Shown: in pieces, positions 21,952-27,518 of the stretch
Numbering within the stretch: the stretch's first letter is position 1
Layout of the letters: each line of letters opens with the position of its first letter
IMG/VR virus record: IMGVR_UViG_3300042446_000607
Coordinates: 1-27,518 of that record
Length of the DNA: 27,518 nucleotides
Strand: one strand, 5' to 3'
Source of the DNA: a virus
Program-made: the position numbers and the translations under genes
Notes under the pieces: model-generated
Database searches by the model: none
The model's input: the letters and a program-made list of their open reading frames with translations, nothing else
Told to the model about the DNA's origin: nothing

Positions 21952-21959
21952 TATAAATA
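21952..21959 (+). promoter_or_regulatory. T4-type late promoter (TATAAATA) before groES
   Basis: An exact match to the T4 late promoter consensus, located 62 bases before the groES ATG, with no gene between. In T4 this element is read by the late sigma factor gp55 with gp33 and the gp45 clamp. Late expression would fit chaperonins that fold virion proteins. Being short and A/T-rich it could arise by chance, but its position is apt. Confidence 0.55.
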
Positions 21960-21974
21960 TTGATTCGTGATGCC

Positions 21975-21991
21975 ATTCATGGGTCATGAAT
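21975..21991 (+). promoter_or_regulatory. Leader stem-loop before groES
   Basis: ATTCATG and CATGAAT form a perfect 7-bp stem around GGT, close to the start expected from the late promoter. No T-tract follows. It may protect the mRNA 5' end or be a binding site; a similar 7-bp stem precedes folE and ahpC. Confidence 0.5.
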
Positions 21992-22021
21992 AAAATCTTG
22001 CTTAATTTAAAGGAGAAAAAT

Positions 22022-23940
<1,919 letters not shown>

Positions 23941-23943
23941 TCT

Positions 23944-23971
23944 AAAAGCCCGGACATTGTCCGGGCTTTTT
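23944..23971 (+). terminator. Rho-independent terminator after groEL
   Basis: AAAAGCCCGGAC and GTCCGGGCTTTT form a perfect 12-bp stem around a 3-base loop (ATT), running into T's. It is a strong and clearly intrinsic terminator, four bases after the groEL stop. Confidence 0.95.
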
Positions 23972-24038
23972 AACAAGAGTTATTGATTTTTTCTATTGTC
24001 GTTATTAAAACAATTTCAAGAAAAATCCATAAATCTGC

Positions 24039-24067
24039 TTGATTATATAGATATATAATATTATAAT
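24039..24067 (+). promoter_or_regulatory. Sigma70-type promoter before ahpC
   Basis: TTGATT (24039-24044), 17 bases, TATAAT (24062-24067); an overlapping TATAAT also lies at 24054-24059. Transcription would start near 24074, at the edge of the leader stem. No OxyR-type site could be recognised with confidence. Confidence 0.6.
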
Positions 24068-24071
24068 AAAC

Positions 24072-24091
24072 ACTCAGTACAAACACTGAGT
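24072..24091 (+). promoter_or_regulatory. Leader stem-loop or operator before ahpC
   Basis: ACTCAGT and ACTGAGT form a perfect 7-bp inverted repeat around a 6-base loop, overlapping the predicted transcription start. It may be an operator or a protective 5' hairpin. The ribosome site AAAGGAAA follows before ATG 24116. Confidence 0.55.
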
Positions 24092-24115
24092 AACATTTTA
24101 ACAAAGGAAAATAAC

Positions 24116-24676
24116 ATGAAAACAGTTGGCGATAAATTAACCCCATTTGCAGTAACAGGTGTCAAGCCAGGACAACCAGAAGATGCCTTCTATACAATTA
24201 CAGAAAAATCATTTGAAGGCAAGTGGAAAGTAATTGTTTACTATCCAAAGGACTTTACATTTGTATGCCCTACAGAAATTGTAGCATATGACAAATTAGC
24301 AGGTGACTTTGCCGAGCGTGATGCAGTTTTACTCACAGGCTCGACAGACAACGAGTTCTGTAAGGTAGCATGGCAAAAGTCACACGATGACTTGCGCAAG
24401 ATTATACATCACCAGTTTGCTGATACTGCTCGTCACCAACCTGGCGAAGAACGTGGCGGTGTAAGTCTTATTGAGCAGTTGGGCGTGTTCTATGCTCCAG
24501 CAGGTGCCGCACTTCGTGCCACATTCATCGTTGACCCAGACAACGTTATCCAGCACGTTACTGTGAACAACTTGAATGTTGGTCGTAGCCCAGAAGAAAC
24601 TCTGCGTGTGTTGGATGCGTTACAGACTGGCGAACTATGTGCCTGTAACCGTACCGTTGGCGGCGAGACACTATAA
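24116..24676 (+). CDS. ahpC: Peroxiredoxin AhpC (alkyl hydroperoxide reductase)
   Basis: A complete 186-residue 2-Cys peroxiredoxin. The peroxidatic Cys is C51 in YPKDFTFVCPTEIVAY, with the conserved Thr two residues later. The resolving Cys lies in the C-terminal ELCACNRTVGGETL (C175, with an extra Cys at C177), as in the AhpC type that uses AhpD. ATFIVDPDNVIQHVTVNNLN and GRSPEETLRVLDALQ are also typical. It reduces H2O2, organic hydroperoxides and peroxynitrite. The pattern, from memory, matches betaproteobacterial AhpC. It is followed by ahpD, sharing the A of the stop/start (TAATG), so they are one operon. A phage-borne copy is unusual. Confidence 0.95.
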   Translation: MKTVGDKLTPFAVTGVKPGQPEDAFYTITEKSFEGKWKVIVYYPKDFTFVCPTEIVAYDKLAGDFAERDAVLLTGSTDNEFCKVAWQKSHDDLRKIIHHQFADTARHQPGEERGGVSLIEQLGVFYAPAGAALRATFIVDPDNVIQHVTVNNLNVGRSPEETLRVLDALQTGELCACNRTVGGETL

Positions 24677-25182
24677 TGGCATTTATTGACGCAATTAAAA
24701 CTGCGTTGCCAGACTACGCCAAGGACACCAAGTTAAACCTTGATGCTGTTCTTGTGCGTAGCACATTGGATGCTGATGTGGCCATGGGTTGTGCTGTGGC
24801 CGCACTCGCCGCAACTGGTAACGGAAAGGTATTAGCTGTTATGTTAGCGGATCAACCAGTACATGCTGAATCAGCAATGACCGCCGCTTCAATTATGGCA
24901 CAGAACAATGTATGGTATCCCTACGTTGAGATGGCTGACGATCCTGCTCTTAAAGGATTGCCAGCACAGTTACGCATGAATGCCATTGCCAGTCACGGTG
25001 GAACTACCAAGTCAAACTTTGAGGCATTTAGTTTAGCCGCAAGTATTGTGGGCAAGTGCCACTTCTGTGTGAAAGCGCACTACGAAACACTCAAGCAAGA
25101 AGGATACACAGTAGAGCAATTACGTGATATTGGCCGTATTGCCAGTGTTATGAATTCGGTGGCCAAAGTTCTGAACAGCTAA
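24676..25182 (+). CDS. ahpD: Alkylhydroperoxidase AhpD
   Basis: A 168-residue AhpD, all helical, with the redox pair C128-x2-C131 in VGKCHFCVKAHYETL, H135 four residues later, and E116 upstream: the Glu...Cys-x-x-Cys...His relay of AhpD. NNVWYPYVEMA and LPAQLRMNAIASHGG are also family blocks. AhpD reduces AhpC (in mycobacteria it does so with dihydrolipoamide through lipoyl proteins) and has weak peroxidase activity of its own. It starts at the stop of ahpC and shares the betaproteobacterial look. Together the two form a self-contained peroxide-detoxifying pair. Confidence 0.93.
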   Translation: MAFIDAIKTALPDYAKDTKLNLDAVLVRSTLDADVAMGCAVAALAATGNGKVLAVMLADQPVHAESAMTAASIMAQNNVWYPYVEMADDPALKGLPAQLRMNAIASHGGTTKSNFEAFSLAASIVGKCHFCVKAHYETLKQEGYTVEQLRDIGRIASVMNSVAKVLNS

Positions 25183-26270
25183 TGCACAAAAAACATCAAG
25201 TCATCAGATGTGAAGCATATATCTTTCAAGGAGATACTTTTTCCGTTGAACAGGCTGAAAATTTTCTTAAAGAGTACGACACAGACTGTGATACTATTTT
25301 AGCTAGTGTGTGGGAAGTACCTTATTATAAAATGTCTACTAACTGGAGACAAGGGTATAAAAACCTAGTACAAACAGCAAAAAGAAAATTAAAAGGAAGA
25401 ATTTTTGTTATACTTGATTCCTGGTATCAACCATATTACCAAGACTTGTTAGATCCAGCTGTTGATGATGTTTTGTTAATTGATTATTTCTTGGTTAGAA
25501 TCTATAACGAAGTTGTAGTTAAAAAACTATGCGATTTTAAAAAAATACCCGATGTAAAAAATCCATTTTTATTCTTAACTGGCAAACCATCTAAACTCAA
25601 CAGAACTCGATTGTTATATAAGTTACAACAGAAGAATTTGTTAGAAAACAGCATATGGTCGTTTTATCCAATTAAAGATAAAATTAATCAAGAACATTCA
25701 ACTGTGCCTGAAATAACAGTTGACGAATACATTGATTTTACAAACAAATATCAACGTCAACCAGATAGTGTTAAATTTAAACCGTCTGGCCACTCTTATT
25801 TTTTTCTTCCGGTACCTTACGACGTTAAACTTTATGATAGTACAGGTTTTTCAATTGTACCCGAAACTATATTTAATAATACAAATTCGTTTGATACTGT
25901 TTTTTTCACAGAAAAAACCTGGATTCCAATATTAAATAATCATGCTTTTATAATTGCTGGAATTCCTGGTGTACTCAAACAACTATCAACTATGGGGTTC
26001 AAAACCTTTGAAGAATATTTGCCAGTTAAATATGACAACATACTTAACCACGAACAACGATTAAATGCAATTGTTGAAAACGTGGAATTTTTAGTTAATA
26101 ACATCGATGCCCTAGAGAATGATTTAATTAACGATATCAAACACAATCATCAAAATTTAATAAAATTAGCTTGCAATAATGTTGATAATATTCTCAATCT
26201 TGCCAAACAGCATCAATGGCAAATTAAACAGTTTGACGACCTAGTTAACACCGCTGATAAAATTCTATAA
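25182..26270 (+). CDS. Phage protein with glycosyltransferase-like C-terminal motif (362 aa)
   Basis: A 362-residue protein starting at the ahpD stop (TAATG). The N-terminal half alternates strands and helices (ILASVWEVPYYKM, IFVILDSWYQPYY) and the C-terminal half includes SIVPETIFNN, FFTEKTWIPILNNHAFIIAG and IPGVLKQLSTMGFKTFEEYL. This 'F-x-T/S-E-K-x-x-x-P-I...PF-I-I-x-G...L-x-x-x-G-F-K-T-F' pattern recalls a family common in T4-like phages, probably GT-B-type glycosyltransferases (memory). Donor and acceptor unknown. It is more A/T-rich than ahpCD, like an older phage gene, so ahpCD appears to have been inserted before it. Confidence 0.5.
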   Translation: MHKKHQVIRCEAYIFQGDTFSVEQAENFLKEYDTDCDTILASVWEVPYYKMSTNWRQGYKNLVQTAKRKLKGRIFVILDSWYQPYYQDLLDPAVDDVLLIDYFLVRIYNEVVVKKLCDFKKIPDVKNPFLFLTGKPSKLNRTRLLYKLQQKNLLENSIWSFYPIKDKINQEHSTVPEITVDEYIDFTNKYQRQPDSVKFKPSGHSYFFLPVPYDVKLYDSTGFSIVPETIFNNTNSFDTVFFTEKTWIPILNNHAFIIAGIPGVLKQLSTMGFKTFEEYLPVKYDNILNHEQRLNAIVENVEFLVNNIDALENDLINDIKHNHQNLIKLACNNVDNILNLAKQHQWQIKQFDDLVNTADKIL

Positions 26271-26295
26271 CAATTACAGATTATGGATATATAAT
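26267..26295 (+). promoter_or_regulatory. Promoter of a short transcript
   Basis: ATAACA (26267-26272, weak -35), 17 bases, TATAAT (26290-26295). It is followed after six bases by ATG 26302 and then, about 130 bases later, by an intrinsic terminator. Confidence 0.5.
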
Positions 26296-26301
26296 AGTAC
26301 T

Positions 26302-26406
26302 ATGAACTATCAATCATTGTCCATGTACACCAAGTGTGACGCACGAGATTTCGTGAGTTACAACTATGAGCACATGTGCAATGCGGGTCTTGGGAAATCT
26401 AGATAA
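26302..26406 (+). CDS. Possible 34-residue peptide gene, perhaps leaderless
   Basis: A 35-codon frame from ATG to TAA (start MNYQSLSMYTKCDARDF) lying exactly between a promoter and a terminator. The predicted mRNA 5' end coincides with ATG, so there would be no ribosome site. Codon choice looks like that of neighbouring genes. The same span has short hairpins (CACGA-GATT-TCGTG), so it may instead be a small RNA. Confidence 0.35.
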   Translation: MNYQSLSMYTKCDARDFVSYNYEHMCNAGLGKSR

Positions 26407-26424
26407 CTAGAAAGTACTGCTAAT

Positions 26425-26456
26425 AAAGACCCGCCAACTAGGCGGGTTTTCTTTTT
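26425..26456 (+). terminator. Rho-independent terminator
   Basis: ACCCGCC and GGCGGGT (26429-26435 / 26441-26447) form a 7-bp GC-rich stem with a 5-base loop, followed by TTTCTTTTT. It ends the short transcript and also stops read-through from ahpCD. Confidence 0.9.
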
Positions 26457-26496
26457 GTAGGTAGACCAGAATTGACAGATCTAGTACAATAGAAAC

Positions 26497-26545
26497 ATGA
26501 AGGAAGCAATTCCGGGCAACAACAGAGTGTTGTAAAAATACAACA
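26497..26545 (+). other. 12-codon frame with mutually exclusive hairpins
   Basis: ATG 26497 to TAA 26535 encodes 12 residues (MKEAIPGNNRVL), six bases after a TACAAT box. TGTTGT (26528-26533) can pair either with ACAACA upstream (26519-26524) or, as TGTTGTA, with TACAACA downstream (26539-26545). The layout resembles a leader-peptide switch, but no T-tract is attached, so this is tentative. Confidence 0.3.
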
Positions 26546-26554
26546 AACAAGTAG

Positions 26555-26583
26555 TTGACAAAAATTGCAAAGTATCATATAAT
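26555..26583 (+). promoter_or_regulatory. Perfect consensus promoter for the tRNA/ncRNA unit
   Basis: TTGACA (26555-26560), exactly 17 bases, TATAAT (26578-26583). Start expected near 26590. Together with the identical arrangement at 20022 this is the strongest promoter of the window, as suits a stable-RNA operon. Confidence 0.88.
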
Positions 26584-26589
26584 TGATGC

Positions 26590-26880
26590 ATACGTTGAGA
26601 AATCAACAATGTTCTTTAACAATGTTAGAGTTTTTGTATAGTAGCCCGCAAGGGTTGCTATATTAAAATGTATTAAAGGTTACCTACACCGTTAGGGATC
26701 TACAGCGAGGACAGTGGGGCCGCCCACGCTCAAACTAGGTCTATGAAACCGGGCAGAAATGTCCAGAAAAGCGGCGGAGCATGTAGGCAGTAATGACCGT
26801 GCAGGCCTATACAAGACGGTTGTATAGGTAGACATAGATGCACAATGGTTCCTTTAGTATTTTTTAATATAGTAAATTTT
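26590..26880 (+). ncRNA. Structured non-coding RNA, 5' domain
   Basis: There is no credible protein gene here, but many nested stems. GTTGA-GAAA-TCAAC (26594-26607) and TATAGTAGCCC-GCAA-GGGTTGCTATA (26637-26662, two G-U pairs) both have GNRA loops. A long helix, 26665-26679 with 26851-26865, encloses CCTACA/TGTAGG (26683-88/26782-87), GGACA/TGTCC (26709-13/26760-64), GTGGG-GCCG-CCCAC (26714-26727) and the perfect 9-bp CCTATACAA/TTGTATAGG (26806-26828). TCTATG (26740-45) with CATAGA (26833-38) would be a pseudoknot. Transcribed from the consensus promoter at 26555. It recalls the large ornate phage RNAs (GOLLD, ROOL) known to lie near tRNAs, but I cannot confirm membership. Confidence 0.65.
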
Positions 26881-26970
26881 GGAGCGGTGGCCGAACGGTA
26901 AGGCAGCGGATTGCTAATCCGTACAACGTGTTAAAGCGTTGACTGGGTTCGACTCCCAGTCGCTCCGCCA
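26881..26970 (+). tRNA. tRNA-Ser(GCT)
   Basis: Class II tRNA. Acceptor GGAGCGG/TCGCTCC region with a G discriminator and encoded CCA, anticodon stem GCGGA/TCCGT around TTGCTAA (anticodon GCT), long variable arm ACAACGTGTTAAAGCGTTG, T-arm CTGGG-TTCGACT-CCCAG. It reads AGC/AGT. It sits inside the ncRNA transcription unit. Confidence 0.93.
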
Positions 26971-26976
26971 AGTTTT

Positions 26977-27041
26977 GAGAGTCACATCGCCTGGATACTT
27001 CCTTTGGTAACAAAGCACTAGGTCCTGCAACCGTGGCTCTC
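26977..27041 (+). ncRNA. 65-nt structured RNA between tRNA-Ser and tRNA-Glu
   Basis: A self-closed element: GAGAGTCAC (26977-26985) pairs with GTGGCTCTC (27033-27041), 9 bp with one U-G. Inside, CCTGG (26990-26994) pairs with CTAGG (27018-27022), and CTTTG-GTAA-CAAAG (27002-27015) is a perfect hairpin with a GNRA loop. There is no T-loop or anticodon arm, so it is not a tRNA. It may be a module of the larger RNA. Confidence 0.6.
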
Positions 27042-27049
27042 CCTTATTT

Positions 27050-27124
27050 GCTCGATTCGTCTATCGGTTAGGACATGCGGTTTTCATCCGCATAAGAGCG
27101 GTTCGACTCCGCTATCGAGTACCA
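27050..27124 (+). tRNA. tRNA-Glu(TTC)
   Basis: Acceptor GCTCGAT/ATCGAGT (first pair G-U), anticodon stem TGCGG/CCGCA around TTTTCAT (anticodon TTC), T-arm AGCGG-TTCGACT-CCGCT, encoded CCA. D-arm and the TCGTCTA region match Glu tRNAs. It reads GAA/GAG. Confidence 0.92.
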
Positions 27125-27129
27125 GACAT

Positions 27130-27215
27130 GGAGATGTGGCCGAGTGGCTGAAGGCGGCAGACTGTAAATCTGTTCTGTAAAAAGCGCGGTGGTTCGAATC
27201 CATCCATCTCCACCA
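27130..27215 (+). tRNA. tRNA-Tyr(GTA)
   Basis: Class II tRNA. Acceptor GGAGATG/CATCTCC, anticodon stem GCAGA/TCTGT around CTGTAAA (anticodon GTA), variable arm TCTGTAAAAAGCGCGG, T-arm GGTGG-TTCGAAT-CCATC, encoded CCA. G34 of a GUN anticodon is the site of queuosine, of interest because FolE, QueD- and QueE-like genes are nearby. Confidence 0.93.
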
Positions 27216-27414
27216 GAACGTTCCGGATTAGTCTCTGGATACTGTGACCCACAGGATGAGAAGTAGTGTGACAACTACGGGTGGTAGTCTTTAAACCCAA
27301 AGGCCGCTGGCAATGCGATAACGGTTCCTGTCGGGAAGCGGGTGGAAGGAGTGTGTGATGGGTATGATAGCGTCATATCTTGATACTCTATAATTACCGC
27401 CGGGGGATGCAGAG
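27216..27414 (+). ncRNA. Structured non-coding RNA, 3' domain
   Basis: No protein gene is visible. Hairpins include CTGTG-ACC-CACAG (27242-27254) inside a TCTC/GAGA closing stem, GTAGT/ACTAC (27263-27278), TTCC/GGAA (27325-27337) and GGTATGA-TAGCG-TCATATC (27361-27379). CTGGATACT at 27235 repeats a segment at 26991. It is G/C-richer than the flanking coding DNA, as expected for structured RNA. It appears to be the continuation of the same transcript that contains the three tRNAs. Confidence 0.55.
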
Positions 27415-27512
27415 CATTTTTAAGTACATACCCTACGCCTACTTGGAATAGGAGATAGTGTCCATAGCACTGAAGAAAGGTTTAAATGTACTTAAAAATG
27501 TTTTGTTTTTAT
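27415..27512 (+). terminator. Long closing stem with T-tract, end of the RNA unit
   Basis: CATTTTTAAGTACAT (27415-27429) and ATGTACTTAAAAATG (27486-27500) form a perfect 15-bp stem, followed at once by TTTTGTTTTT. The 56 bases between hold small stems such as AGTG/CACT. It may serve both as the closing helix of the RNA and as its terminator. Confidence 0.65.
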
Positions 27513-27518
27513 AGTCAA

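Noticed and set aside
26590-26880. tmRNA, RNase P RNA or group I intron
   Set aside because: No alanine-tRNA-like ends with a tag frame, no RNase P conserved core, and no group I P/Q/R/S core elements were recognised.
27068-27300. Minus-strand open frames over tRNA-Glu and tRNA-Tyr
   Set aside because: They are antisense translations of tRNA genes, a common source of spurious proteins.

Overview
This window looks like part of a T4-like (myovirus-type) phage genome, probably from an aquatic metagenome. That is an inference. No capsid, tail, terminase or DNA polymerase gene lies here. The supporting signs are: almost every gene is on the + strand; genes are packed with ATGA/GTGA overlaps; many are small acidic proteins of the kind I associate from memory with marine and freshwater T4-like phages; six tRNA genes in two clusters; a FEN-type exonuclease; two MazG-type pyrophosphohydrolases; and an exact T4-type late promoter (TATAAATA) before groES. 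GroEL, GroES, AhpC and AhpD read most like betaproteobacterial proteins, so a betaproteobacterial host is a reasonable guess. No database search was possible.

Layout. 1-2569: the end of a Bax-inhibitor-1-like membrane protein, then small phage genes of unknown function, including two related acidic paralogs. 2578-8420: a tight operon of a GT-B glycosyltransferase, NDP-sugar epimerase, SGNH-hydrolase-like protein, B12-binding radical SAM enzyme, short DegT-type aminotransferase and 2OG-Fe(II)-oxygenase-like protein, which looks like a sugar-modification pathway. 8417-16090: FolE, QueD-like and QueE-like enzymes (three steps towards 7-deazaguanines), two methyltransferases, a GT-A glycosyltransferase, MazG, a second radical SAM protein, a cytidylyltransferase and a second SGNH-like protein. 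16097-18793: exonuclease, second MazG and small conserved phage genes. 18793-20044: an AT-rich palindrome/iteron-like intergenic region, a GIY-YIG nuclease gene that may be leaderless, and small genes.

20022-21911: a consensus promoter, tRNA-CAT, tRNA-Leu(TAA), tRNA-Arg(TCT) and six small phage genes. 21916-23971: tandem early/late promoters, groES, groEL and a strong terminator. 24039-26270: promoter, ahpC, ahpD and a large phage protein with a glycosyltransferase-like motif. 26267-26456: a short promoter-to-terminator unit. 26555-27512: a perfect consensus promoter followed by about 920 nt of densely structured, essentially non-coding RNA in which tRNA-Ser(GCT), tRNA-Glu(TTC) and tRNA-Tyr(GTA) are embedded, closed by a 15-bp stem and T-tract.

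How the parts may work together: chaperonins for virion protein folding, AhpCD against peroxide, 7-deazaguanine precursors for DNA or tRNA modification (a GUN-anticodon tRNA-Tyr is encoded here), sugar and cytidylyl chemistry for glycan or DNA decoration, and the tRNA/ncRNA unit. The most promising undescribed element is the large tRNA-embedded RNA at 26590-27512. The phage-borne AhpC-AhpD pair is the next most unusual.
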